Under the pieces are notes generated by a model. That model had not been told where the DNA came from. It saw only the letters and a list, made by a program, of their open reading frames with translations, and did no database searches. Positions 24,101 through 37,300 of a DNA stretch of 64,000 nucleotides are shown piece after piece; the first letter of the stretch is position 1; each line of letters opens with the position of its first letter. Source of the DNA: Russula earlei (lineage: Eukaryota > Basidiomycota > Agaricomycetes > Russulales > Russulaceae); contig JAGFNK010000067.1 in the NCBI GenBank assembly GCA_025769875.1, positions 62,001 to 126,000 on the forward strand, given 5' to 3'. The position numbers and the translations under genes were made by a program.

Positions 24101-25301
24101 AAATGTCGCCACGGTCGACAAATTGAGGAGGTTGGCGGCGCCATGCTCTTGAGCAAAACGGATGGTTGGGACGCCTGCATTTAGCGAAGTGAGAAAGGAA
24201 AAAAAGGAAGGGATCGAGACAGACCGATTTCAACGAATACAGACAGGGATGAAGTGATGGACTCGATGTGTCCGCCAATTTCAGATAAAAGATCGTGTAG
24301 ATACCGTTGGACAGATGGATACCTGAATTGGCCTGTGTAAATGTAAGTAAAAAACGCAGGGTATGTAAGGAAAACTCACCCTCATAAGCCTTCAAGCAAG
24401 AAGCCCAGTACTAGTAATAGGGTTCATAACATGGCCAACGCAAAGATTATGGAAAGCGCGAACTTTGAGATCACCCTCGAAAGCAATGATAGAAGCGTTA
24501 AGAGCCTCGTCTGTAAATTCCGGAAATTCATTAAGACAGTGCAGAAAGGTAATAACGTCGCTGGCGAAAAGCCCAAATTGGTCGGGAAAATTCTCAGGGT
24601 CGAGTTTTTCGAGGACGAGTGGCCTGCGCACGTGGGGCGGCGTTTTTGAACGAGCTCGTCTCCGCTTAGGAAGAAGAACGTCAGGTTTTACAGTTGGATC
24701 CAAAGATTGATGCGAAACATTTCGAGGGAAGAGGTCGGCCGCGTTTTCACGAAAGAGCCATGCGATCTGGGCAAGGCGCTCCCGTAAATGGAAAGCAGAG
24801 GACAGGATGGCAACAGAGCTGCCGAGCTGGCGGGCAGCATTGGCAAAGTTGCGAAGCTGACGCAAGAACGTCGAGTCTTATTCATTCTTGAATCTAATAG
24901 GCACCTACCTCTCTGTCTAGGTTATTTACTCTCCTACAAGCATAACAACACGTGACTGAGTGATTTCGCATTTCTTGAGACGCACGCACCTTTGAAATCG
25001 GTCAAACGACTCTGCGCCCAGTTGTTGAAGATGCTCGTCGACACTGGCTGCTCGCGGAGCCATCAGCATCAGAAAATGCATGGATTCTGCCGTTTGATAC
25101 ACACAGATATCTCGGTCATCCTCGAACCACTTTCGGTGGCCGCGGCCACCTACAGGCACCCTTGTCCTCAGAACAATGACGTGAAACAGACCAGAAGCAC
25201 CCACCGACATCACGTCGATCTTCATCTGTAGTGAGCTCACCGAGAGCATCCAGAAGCATCATTAATGTTTTCGTTCTTCTGGAGTCTCCCGTGAGAGCCA
25301 T
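21194..25301 (-). CDS. four-TM membrane domain fused to Gid7-like WD40 propeller, copy B
   Basis: Paralogue of the gene at 16255-20418, same strand and architecture. ATG at 25301 (MALTGDSRRTKTLMMLLDALGEL), stop at 21194. It shares LRNFANAARQLGSSVAIL, FRENAADLFPR, SRSPGHRVPWWVLIWIKRSPL, STITSVFTAFSSFGLAAVS and FATERWVFARHKGKKW with copy A. The WD40 half begins HQALVRHLQFSPNGKFLATS, continues with RGNFVLTKLTRSIKVWTE and IHDVAVTPDQERLIGVG, and ends with GDIHIWDRESGTLLQRVHAQ and WNPAADRFMFATGSHDGAVRVW. After the last blade copy B has a longer Ser/Arg-rich tail than A. Four membrane helices are predicted. The pair clearly arose by tandem duplication; divergence in linkers and tail suggests it is not recent. 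Exact exon ends in the middle are approximate. Confidence 0.75.
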
Positions 25302-25854
25302 TTTGGAACTAGGAGTTGGAATAGCATTGTAGTCCGATATATGGCTTGATGTTACACTGGCGACAGGTATCGCTATGAGAGGTGAGAAATAATGATAGCA
25401 AACATCAAGGGCGTGTGTCTTACATGTGGGCATGGGGATATCCTAGCGTAGAGTCGTAGTCATACAAGAAATTAGCGGTATTTTGAAGTAGAAGTATATT
25501 TCTCTCTGTGATGGTGTGGGCGTGGACAGACTTGAATGCGTGAAACCCGGGTGAATGAGAAGTGAAAAACGAGGAAATGAGAGTGATTCGCCGTAGCATG
25601 GCCGCATGTTCTTCGAGTGTATAACGGTGGTTACTTTTATGTAACACAAGTGTAAAACATTCTTGACTTTACGGCAGAAGGTACAGTACTAGCGCGGGAT
25701 GCGTCTCGTTACAGATTGTTGAGCTGCGCACTAAGCGAACGTACCCGTCGGGGAGAAATCAGAGCGAATGTGAGGATGGGATAAAGAGAGAGAAGGGCGC
25801 CTATTATCTCATCCAGGGCAATTGCAACTGCGCGCTCACTCGTCGAGATGTTTT
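25302..25854. promoter_or_regulatory. divergent promoter region
   Basis: 553 bp between the divergent starts of WD40 copy B (-) and the UBE3D-like gene (+). No gene supported; both promoters are expected here. Confidence 0.45.
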
Positions 25855-28800
25855 ATGGCTACACTCACAAAGTCTCAACCTGTACCGTCTGAAGAGGGTC
25901 TAATCTCTTCGATACCTGCTCCTTTCTCTTCTGCTGAACGCGCTTATATCCTTCAGTCTTCACATGCAGATGGCTCACGCCATACCGTGACGCCAACACC
26001 CGCCACATATGAACACCCATCACGCCCCCAAGAAGCTCGGGTTTCCGAGGAAGTGATTTTAAACGCGGACAGGATTCCATCTACTACACATCAAGCCCAA
26101 GTAGCTATTTTTCTCTGTCTTCTTCGTTAGTCTCACACGATACCTTCATTCCAGGACCTAGACGTCATGCCTTCGATAACACGCGTTCAGGACTCTGTCC
26201 TAACCACCCTCAACGACATTCTTTCCCCGTTCTTCTCACTCACACAACGGCATCCAGCCATCCTAGACCGCGTGCATTCTGTTCATGAGCAATCTTCTTC
26301 ATCGCAGGCCGTACCGCCCACAGCCTCCAGCCCGACCGCGGCTTTGCGTAACCTTGTCACTAATTTGCGTCACACCAGGTCTTTTAACCCCGAAATGATC
26401 CAAGTAATCCCATCAGATAATGACACGGACCTCCTGGGGGAGCTTTCAAGACACGTCGGCGCACTAACACCGTCGTTGGACGGACAAGACACCCAGCTCG
26501 TACACGTGCTTGTCTCCCTCCTTGCTGACCTCAACAGATTGTCAGTACTCGGCGTCTCTCCTTCCTCGTCTTTCACTCTCGTGGGTTGGGACAGTGGTGC
26601 GTCTATTCCTAACACAGGAAACTTCGACACACTCGCCCGTCAATTAGTCGAGTTTCAGTCACAGCGCCACGATCAGTCGGACCCTGAAGGACCCTTGCCA
26701 CCTGTCCTCGCTGTCGAAAAGGCGCTACTCTGGGCCCGAATCGATGAGAATCTCGAAACAGTGCTTAATCTCTGTCGTCGCCGTGAGGAGGATCGTCCCC
26801 GACTTAGCCCCCTAGATCCTCCACAATACGACCTTCTAAGCCATGATACGGACCTTCCACCTCTCTATGATCTTCACCAGGAATCATTTGGGTCTGATAC
26901 CAAGACGTTGACGAGTTTCCCAGGCCGGATGTCCATGGATGAAAAGATGCGGCTCGACTTGGATGAGGTGACCATGGCTATCGATCGGCTGTATCGTGTA
27001 GCCCCCCAATTACATAACCAACGTGTCGAACTTAAGACATCCAAACTCGAAGAGCTCGAAAGTGCTCGCACCGCACAAGCCGCGTCTGCTTCCGCAGGGA
27101 AGCAGAAAGAGCGCGAGCTGGAACGCATTGTCGACATGATCGGGCGTGCATCGGATCGAAAGTTAGTGCAGCAAACAGTTATTTTAGGCGATATGGACGC
27201 CCGCATCGAGCGGTTGCGTCAGCGTGACGTTCAGAGGGTGAGCATCAGTCTGTTCCTTATGTGGCCCAGACTCTGTTCCTGAACGAACCATCTTTCAGCG
27301 ACAGGAGTTTGTTGACAAGCTCGCCGAGCACTCTGGTGCCCGCCGCATACATGCGCAGGATGCAGTTTTTTCGTCGGTCCGACCTAAAGATCCTGACACG
27401 CTGTTAACCCTCCCAGAGTTCATTCGCGAAGCTGTTCCTCGTGCACTTCAACCTCCACCAGACCCAAATGCCCTCCTTACCCTAGACGAGGCTGCGAGAG
27501 AACATCCATCCCCTCCGCCGACGCCAGGCCCACTTTCTCTCCAACGGACCAAGTCATCAAAAGGCCAGCGCAATCGTAGCATGTCCGCGCCTGCCCTTAG
27601 CTGGCTGTTGCACGCTAGCTCGAAGTCCGAGAATGCAGCGCGCTCAATCAAGGGGCAATCATCACGTCGGTCCAGCTCGGCTGGGAATGGTAGTGCATTT
27701 ATCTGTCTTTCAGTTCGTGCATTTGGTTTATCTTGTTGCCCAGTACCTTCGGAATTGCAAGTATCGTACGTGGCGGAGTATCATGAAGGTTTGCGTCACA
27801 TTCTCGCCTTCCTCAATGTCTCTGGCGTCACACCTGGTGTCAACCTTGAAGCGTCTGTCGCCGGTATCCCCAATAATACTTCAGTTGTGGAGTCTGCTCT
27901 CGTCTTACGTAGCGGCTCAATCGACTCCCCCGCCCTCGCGTTACCTGCCCGCACGGAACCTGGTATACAAGAAGTACGCGTACAGGGGTTGCATTACGAG
28001 ATTAAAATCCCCACCGTAGACCCGCCGTCTCCAAGAGCTGAGCCCTTACCGCTTCTCGATGCAGAGCAGCTCCGTGCACGCGCGCCGACGACCTTCATAT
28101 GCGCTTCGTGCTCGCTGCCGCTTGTGCATGGGTCGCGGATCACGCGATATGACGATCTGCCAAGCGAACATTGGGCGGAACTTGTGGATGCGTGGATGTG
28201 TCATAACGATCAGGCGCTTAACGCGCAGGTCGCACGGCACGCGAAAGGCTTTTGGCCGCAAAGTGGGCAGGCTCTGGTGGGCGGGAGTTATATCCTGTTT
28301 GATACATCTGCGGCAGTGACTGCCAACTTACGACCTGCGGAGAAACACAAGGTATGTCTTTCTCTAAGAATCTTTGTGGGCGTAGAGAAGGCTGGCGCCG
28401 GCGAGTCTTCCCACCGGCGGTCACTTTTGCAACCCTAACAACCCTTGCTTACTGGTGCATTCAAAGCCCATGAAGGTTTTTAATGCCACTAGTGGTGTCG
28501 GGGTTGCTCAAGTGACAAGCACTGCTTCCGGCTGATACAACTCGTCCGAGAAAAATGCCAGGCAAACCTGCCTGCTGGTTACTCGTCCAACAACTCCCGT
28601 ATTGTTGAGGTTCACGTCTGCGGGAGCTACGCGCGAGGACACATTTCCTCTTTTTTTTTTTTTGGTATTTTCATATATGAAAGACCACGTAATACTGAAC
28701 ATATGCCTCGCAGCAGGGAGAGGACTGGCGTTCGGTCCGGTGTATGTGTGGGGCATTGTGTGGGCGTTGTCAAGACTATATCAAAGAGTCTGGAGAAACG

Positions 28801-29397
28801 ACAGTCGTCTTTAGGCTCGTCAAGTACGCAATACGACCCGTTAGTCCATCTGCGGAGTACGCATTTCATGTTCACGGCCCTTTGATACCTGGCTGATCGA
28901 TGTTTAGGCCGAGCAGAATACCGTTGTCTGCGTTCATTGTGGAAGATATGGTAGAGCTCGCACGCGCGCATGCAACGTATAGGTTTGTCATTCTGGATGA
29001 AGAAGAAGAGCGTCCGAGGATCCTTGTACGTGCCTCCTGTGATTTCTTCACTGTACTCCAGCTTCATTTAAACCCCCCTCCTCTCAAAAACCAGATGTGG
29101 CTATTTAAGCCGAATATGCGCCTGTCCTACAAGGCTAGCAAAAACTACCTCCTCCCTGAGAGTGCCACGATCCAAGTTGGCAAGGTGTTGTACAAGATCC
29201 TCGGCCCGTCCATGTCGAGCTCGGACCTGAGCACCTTGCTTGACCGTTATCCTGGATTCCCGCAGGCAGAGCAGCTGATGTATCCAAAAGACACGTGCAC
29301 GCAGATTGCATTGCTGCTTAGAGAGAGTAATACATGCTATCCGGAACGGATGCGCTCAATGACGAGGCTGGATGTGGGGTGGCTTTCACGGTCATGA
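25855..29397 (+). CDS. large protein with C-terminal UBE3D-type (HECT_2) E3 domain
   Basis: Seven exons (25855-26100, 26155-27237, 27299-27689, 27744-28351, 28717-28856, 28908-29025, 29095-29397), 962 aa, all phases consistent. Residues from about 590 match the HECT-like E2-binding family of UBE3D: FICASCSLPLVHGS, LPSEHWAELVDAWMCH, the cysteine cluster VRCMCGALCGRCQ, FRLVKYAIRP, SRIPLSAFIVEDMVELARAH and a conserved C-terminus. UBE3D proteins bind ubiquitin-loaded E2 and act as E3 ligases. The N-terminal 570 residues are an unrecognised helical region with coiled-coil character near DEVTMAIDRLYRVAPQLHNQ and a Lys/Arg/Glu-rich stretch. Human UBE3D is about 390 aa, so this is either a real fusion or two genes joined by my model. 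The 54-nt in-frame intron at 27690-27743 is the critical junction. Confidence 0.7.
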
Positions 29398-29697
29398 CAC
29401 CTTCCTAGTGTTTAGAACTTATGCACGTATGTTTTTCTCGTCCGGCCACGTGCACGGAGGCTGTATTTATTTTAACGCCATCATATTTAATCGAACTTCA
29501 TAGACTAACTGCACGTTGAGAGTCAATGAATTCTCACAACTACTCAGAAACAGGAAGCTCTATCCTTGCCAATGAGGCACAGGAGACATACGAGGACGGA
29601 AGTAATGAACTTGGCTTGACCGGATAAAGCAAAAGACCTATGGAGTACGATAAAAGGTTACGTATGATGGTACAGTAATGGTACAGAAACACGAATT

Positions 29698-31195
<1,498 letters not shown>

Positions 31196-32670
31196 ATATC
31201 TATTTATCTTGTTCTGTTTCTCTTTTGTACTTCTGTTGTATTGTAGGAGAGCTCCCGTATTAACAGGTTGAGTGGACTTATCCACGTCAATTGTTCTCTC
31301 ATCTACCATCGTTTGAGTATCAATGGTATCAAGTGTGGCCGATGAGCAACTCGGTCCTTAAGTTCAATGTTGCTCCGATATCTCATACTTTGATTACCTG
31401 TAGCGGTATTTCTTAATCATCTGAGGGTCAGTCGAAATATTTTGCTTGATCTTGAGCCGTCTGTTCACAAAGTCCCTTCGTCGTTTACAGCAGCTGTGGA
31501 AGGATCACCCCTCGTATTTATCATCGATGAACCCTTGAAAGCGTTCCTCGGGTTTCCAATGGACTGCCTGACTATTGCCGCGCCGGTCATCCAATACACC
31601 AACCTTCCGTTCCGACACCCCTGCATACCAGGTATAGGTCCTAAAACCCGCGCCATTACCGCTTTCCCAAGCCATCTCGTATCAGCCTCACACCATCCTA
31701 ACGTTACGGGGGGCGGAATTGACGATTGGCTGTTCAAGTAGAGCTTGCCGCTCAGAATGAAGGTCAGGACTTGCGCGTCAAGGCGCGTCAGCGGCTGGCG
31801 CTGCCGCACCCAAACGAACCATCGCGGCGTCTAGTAGCGGGCGCACGTGGGAGCGAGGCGACGTGGGCCGTCGAGTCACTCAAGGAGGGGCTGGACAACA
31901 TGGGGAACATCGATCGATATGCAGGGATCGTCACGCGGATGGGCGAGTTCTCAACAACAAGACCCGACCGGATTGAAGTCATTGCTTGCTCTGTCTGGGT
32001 TGATGTATACGAAAGAACTCGAATATGCCATACAAAGACCACTAACACAAGTCTTTGATCAACACTCGGACATGGATTCTGATGGTTGGTTATATCGCGG
32101 GTGGTGATGTGAAGCTTAGCTGTGTGCGAGATAATACCGGACCATTCTCGTTATGGTACCCTGCAGGAAGATTTTTGCGTGCTCTTTTCGGATACCTGGT
32201 ATGCGAATGGGGTGCAGATAATGACGGTAGCCTACACAAGAACGTGCTTGGTCCTGATACGTCGACGAGCAGGCAGGAACTGCGAAAAGCGCAAGGCTCC
32301 AAATAGCAAGGGAAAAACTCAATACGCAAAGGGCGACGTCCTCCTTATCGATCAGTGCCGTCGGGGGGATAGGTTTGGTCTCAGTCGCAAGGCCGTCGAG
32401 GTCATCGCAGGGGCTCACCCTGTAGCACATCCTCAGACGGTGCATCGGATTTTTCGAACGTGTCTTTTCTCTCCTGCAGTGGCGGGCTCAATTCTAGGAG
32501 CATATTAAAAAAGGGTTGTCCTTGTACTTGCGTGTTCCAGCCTCGATGTATCCGGTCCACCGTAGTAGAGAAAGGGGCCGGCTGAGGCACGTGGCTCCGA
32601 GTGATAGATTTGAAATTAACCGTTCAGGTCCAAGGACGAACGACGTTGTATCGCGACGACGTCTAGCATC
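31196..32670. other. 1.5-kb interval with unassigned ORF fragments
   Basis: Between H2B and RUD3. Open frames at 31442-31741, 31726-32058 and 31847-32107 (+) have a somewhat protein-like composition, for example ESLKEGLDNMGNIDRYAGIV followed in another frame by LKSLLALSGLMYTKELEYAI. No start, splice pattern or family could be established. It may be a decayed gene or an unrecognised one; I do not assign a function. Confidence 0.3.
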
Positions 32671-34373
32671 ATGGCCGCGGACGCTCATTCATCGAATTCT
32701 TCGTCTCACACACTCGAGGACCTTCACCTATCATTCGGTGGTCATTCAGCATCAGAACCACCTCCACCGCCATTGGTGAATGGGTTCAAGGCAACAGCCA
32801 ACGGCTCGAACCAAAGGGGTGGCGAGGATGACCTCGACCCATTGAGCAAACTCCAGCAGGAACTCGTACATGCTCGCGAGGAAAGAGATGAACTGGCGAC
32901 ACAGTATCGAAATCTACTGGGAAAGCTCCAAACCATGCGCAACACGTTAGGCAACAAGCTGAAGCAGGATGCGGTATGTTCTCTCAATAATCCCCGATCT
33001 TGGATTCCGTGCCCACGCGCACACCCATCAGGAAGAGCTCGACCGCCGCGAGCAGCAGATGGCTCAGCTGTCCGCGCACAACGAGGACCTCCAGTTGACC
33101 GTCGAGGCGTTGAAGGCGGAGGTATTGACTTCAAATGCGGAGGCCGAGCGCGCCTCGCGGGAGCTTGATGCGATGCGACAGGAGGCCTCAGGCGAGTCGC
33201 TGCAGCGAGAGCAGGCTCTCCGAGAAGCACGCGCCGAGCTCGAGCGCACTCGTACCGCGCGCGACGATTGGGAGGCGGAGGCCATGGCCCAACGTGTGCG
33301 TGCGGAGGAGGCGCGCTTGACGCTCGACGCAACCCATCGCGAGCTGGCGGGGATCAAGGAGGCGAGTGAGCGCGATGTGGCGGCCAGGGACGCCGAGGCC
33401 GAGCGCGCGAACAACCTGCAGGCCGTTCTTGAGGATTTCCAGAGCGGTACGTGTGACTGCCCTTTCTACGTCATGTCATGCTCGATCGTTGATGTTTCGA
33501 TCTTCCATTTGGTCCCGTTATCAGCGAAAGATCACGAATTGCGACAAGCGGTGAGCGAGCGTGAAGCACAGTTGGCTGATATCACGCAGTCTCTCGCCGA
33601 ATATAAACACCGTGCGCTGCAGGCGGAGGTCTGTTTCTTCTACAACACCCCACCTGGCTCGGAGTAACTCACTTATCCAATAGCTCCAATTAGAAGAAAA
33701 CTCTGCAAATAACGCCCGGACACAGGCTTTAGAGCAGGAGGTGAAGGAGAAAACACTTTTAATTGGTAAACTCCGTCACGAAGGTGGGTATTCATTCTGA
33801 TCCTCGGGACTTGCCTGCGACCTGATTCGCTCCCTGCTCCACTTTTTAAAATTAGCCGTGATCATCAACGAGCATCTGATGGAAGCTTTGCGCCGTCTGC
33901 GCCGCGGATCTGCAAATACCAATGTGGACCGCAGGCTGGTAACTAATATGTTGCTCACTTTCCTCAACACGCCGCGGGAAGATACAAAGCGGTTTGAAAT
34001 GCTTGGCCTTCTCGCTTCTATCCTTTGCTGGTCAGACGAGGAACGCGTGCGCGCTGGGTTGCAACGTATGGGTAACAATCCCACTTCTGATAATTCTCCC
34101 GTACGACCGCGTCCAATGGAACTCGAGAAGACGGATGAGACAGAAGTACGTGGTACAACTGCGGTGCGAGGGAGGGTACTGAAGAATTTTATCCAGTCCT
34201 TCTCCCGTCTCTGGGTAGAGTTCCTTCTTGCAGAAGCAGCGTCTGGCGACCCATCATCTCCACCGGTGACGCCTATTCGCCCAGGCTTTGGGTATTCCCC
34301 ACGTTTACCAGGGAAGGACCTCAAGACACCCCCAATACCGAAGGGCAAGGAGCGCGCGTTAGACCCGACATAA
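32671..34373 (+). CDS. RUD3: Rud3/GMAP-210-like golgin with GRAB domain
   Basis: cis-Golgi tether recruited by Arf1. Exons: 32671-32973, 33032-33446, 33525-33628, 33684-33783, 33856-34373, the last with an optional in-frame intron 34146-34196; 462 aa spliced (479 if retained). After an acidic/Ser-rich N-terminus, residues about 55-275 are heptad-rich coiled coil (repeated RELDA, REARAELERT, EAERA patterns). The C-terminal part carries the GRIP-related Arf-binding (GRAB) domain: HLMEALRRLRRGS, VDRRLVTNMLLTFLNTPRED and TKRFEMLGLLASILCWSDEE. It ends with a Pro-rich tail. The family assignment rests on the GRAB block preceded by coiled coil. Confidence 0.87.
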
Positions 34374-37300
34374 CATGAAGGCTGAGGGTCACGCGCTATT
34401 CTCCCACCTTGCTCCTTGGACTAGCTTTAGAGCGCTGGACTTGTTCTCATCCCTGTACTTAATTGCTTCTTATAAGCACGATGGAAGCACATCCACACCC
34501 GAACTCACTGCTTACAAGTTTCTACGCGACATTTATCACTCAATGGGTCTATCATGACTGAAGCTTCTCCGCAACGAATGTTGTAGCGGCGCATCGAACG
34601 TTCAGGAGTAGCCGCACCTTTCTACACATGTAGAACCATTTTGCCCTTGCCATATGCCACGCAGTTTGCGCTCGCGTAACGTCGTGCATAATCGACAGCC
34701 CCGAATCTGATTCCTGCCAGCCAACGAACTTCAACTGACACATTACGTCCCTACTCAGCTGCGTCGTACGAACCGGAGATCCCCAACGTCGGACGTAGTT
34801 TCAAGTACGTGGTGTGGACTACAAGGCAGGGGATAGGCACCAGATAAGCGCTCGGACCATCGTGTCGACGAGGGACATTGCAGACCCTCACCGTGACAGT
34901 CGAACCTCCTTTTCTTGTTAAAAAAAATTCCAATTAGAGACTGGCGTCAAGCTGCGGTCTCTGTTGTACTCTAATTATTACAGGAGAATCTTTGGGTGGC
35001 TAACGAGGGCTGGTCGAGTGTACATAATTAATTAGAGAACAGTTATAAGCACGAAGGCGGGGACAGTTTGGGACTCGCGGGCCTTAACTCGAGTCGAAAG
35101 CCTCCTCGAACTTAAACGGTTTGAAGCATGCATTGGTCGCCTCCAAGAAATTCAATGAGAGCCTTGCCACCTTTTTTAGTGGCGAAGAGGGTCTATAGGG
35201 ACAAATCGCTGGCCGTCGGAAAGGCGTGTGCGACGGTTTGAAGGTCAATGTCACATGCGAGGCATCTAGTCGACTTGCAGGGGTGGAGGTAGCTTGCGTA
35301 GGAGCCAACTAATATAGGCACGTCCCGTCACGACGCAGATGTGCAGCCCCTCTTTGATGATCGGGGCTAATTTCCTGTCTGGAGGGGCTGGGAGCGCGAG
35401 ATAGGTTTGTGTTTGCCTTGGGGGTCTCGGCGACAGCTGGCCTGTTACGGGGAGATTGTTAGCTCCTTCGAGTGGGCCGAGGCCGCTCGGAAGGCATTGA
35501 TGTGCGAACCGCGGGACTCGCGTGTATGGCGTTGTCCCCGCGTGCGGGTGCAGGTTTGTTACTGCCCCGTAGAGAAGATCGCGACGTAGGACGGCGTGGT
35601 TGTTCCGTAAAGCATAGGGCCCAAGGAGAAGAGGGGCGGTTTGGGGGCGTTCGGTAGGTGGGCTGCGAGGGAGGATAGGATTTGGAACGATACTGCTGGT
35701 GCGGGGGTATGGGACCGGAAGCAAAATTACACCTTGCTGAGGTGCGGTGCGGTGCTGTGCTGAGGTAGCGGACCAACCCCTTCGATCCTCCTTTGCTTCG
35801 GCCGAAGGACTGATCACTCTTGGCCGGCAAATAGGTTATTAATTTAGAACCGTGTTATTAATCCTCCGGGCGTCGAGCGTGTCGAGCGTTGACATGACAC
35901 GGCTGTCAGGCTGGTCAGACCGGTCGGGTGTCGGTGTCGGGTGTCGAGTTGTCTGGCGTCGCGGAGATCTTATCGATGGTGGCGATCGCGGTTTGTAAAC
36001 TTTCACACAATGCCGATGACTCGGCCGACATTTTTTGTTTCATGTGGTACGCGCCTTGTACGCCTTTCAAGCCCTATGGAGGTGAAGATTGGCGACTCGG
36101 ATGACATCTTTGTCTCCCCCATTGCCAGTGCAAGCAATCACGTCCGATGCTTCACGATTCGGCTCGCGCTATCGTACGTACGTATTGAATTATCAACGAA
36201 ACAGAGACACCAGCGCTCGCACGGCGCACGGCTTTGTCATGTTGCAATCCACATGCCCCGTGGGCGTGGGCGACAGGGCTGGACAAGAGTTGGCGAGTGA
36301 GCTCACGATTGCCTCGGTCAAATCACTGGTGTGACTTTGCAGAATGCGCTGGTACCAGGAAAGGAGGCAGGTACGATGCAGGTGACACATGTCACCAGGG
36401 ATGGCATATCTCTTGACGCATCCAATAGTCTTCCCAAGGCGACAAGATTTGATAAAATCATATAATACAAGAACTGGGTATTTTGGGTGCCCATTAGCAA
36501 CTCGAAAAGATAGAGTTCGTTCTGAAATGGTGGGAAAGAGATTCGGATCACTCATTCCTACAGACGGCCGAAGAAGCCAGGGGATGATGTCTGATTGTCG
36601 CCATTACAGTCCACGGTAAAGCACAAGGTGACGGTGTACGTATCGATCCAACTCCAACAAACTCTAACTGAGTGTGGCAGTAGCGAAAGTCGCTCCCCCC
36701 CACCCTTGCGATCAATCCACTCAACTTTGCTCAAACGTCAGAAAACTTGATATACAACCGTAGCAGTCCTCTATAAGCAAGGTTTCGCGTTGTGAAGGGG
36801 CTTTGTCCGGGAATCTGATCTACACGTGATCAGAATCTGTCGAGGGTTTGATATTTGATGCCATGAGAGCACTGCAACGGTGATCAGTCAAACTGCAACT
36901 ACATCAATGTAATGTACCTTCCAGTTCCTATCACACCCAACACCATCTTCAGAGACCCTGGCATCTACAAGTTTTTCATCTCGTGGATTTATATCTTTAC
37001 CCTGCTGACGCAGGATGGTTGCCACGGCCCACGGTGCTAAACGTCTATGGCCACTCACAACAATCAGCTCATTCGTTGTTAGATATCATGATGTCTCGTA
37101 TATACACCTTACATATAATCTCAATTCCGATTGCTCAAGTGGCGGGTTCCAAACTACCAGACATTCAAAACAATCCATTGACAGGTCGCTGTCCGAAGGG
37201 AGAGGCACTGCTGTTCGGGTGAGGGATAGTATTGAACACGATGTGAGACTCGCGTCCCAATCCTCCCCTCGGCGAAGTGGACAACTTACTCCGTTCAGCT

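Noticed and set aside
31442..32107. A definite gene downstream of H2B
   Set aside because: Fragments in two frames look partly protein-like but no start, splice sites or family could be fixed; kept only as a low-confidence note.
34860..34960. tRNA-like minus-strand segment with GGTTCGACT box and flanking poly-A/T
   Set aside because: No matching A box, anticodon arm or acceptor pairing could be formed around it.
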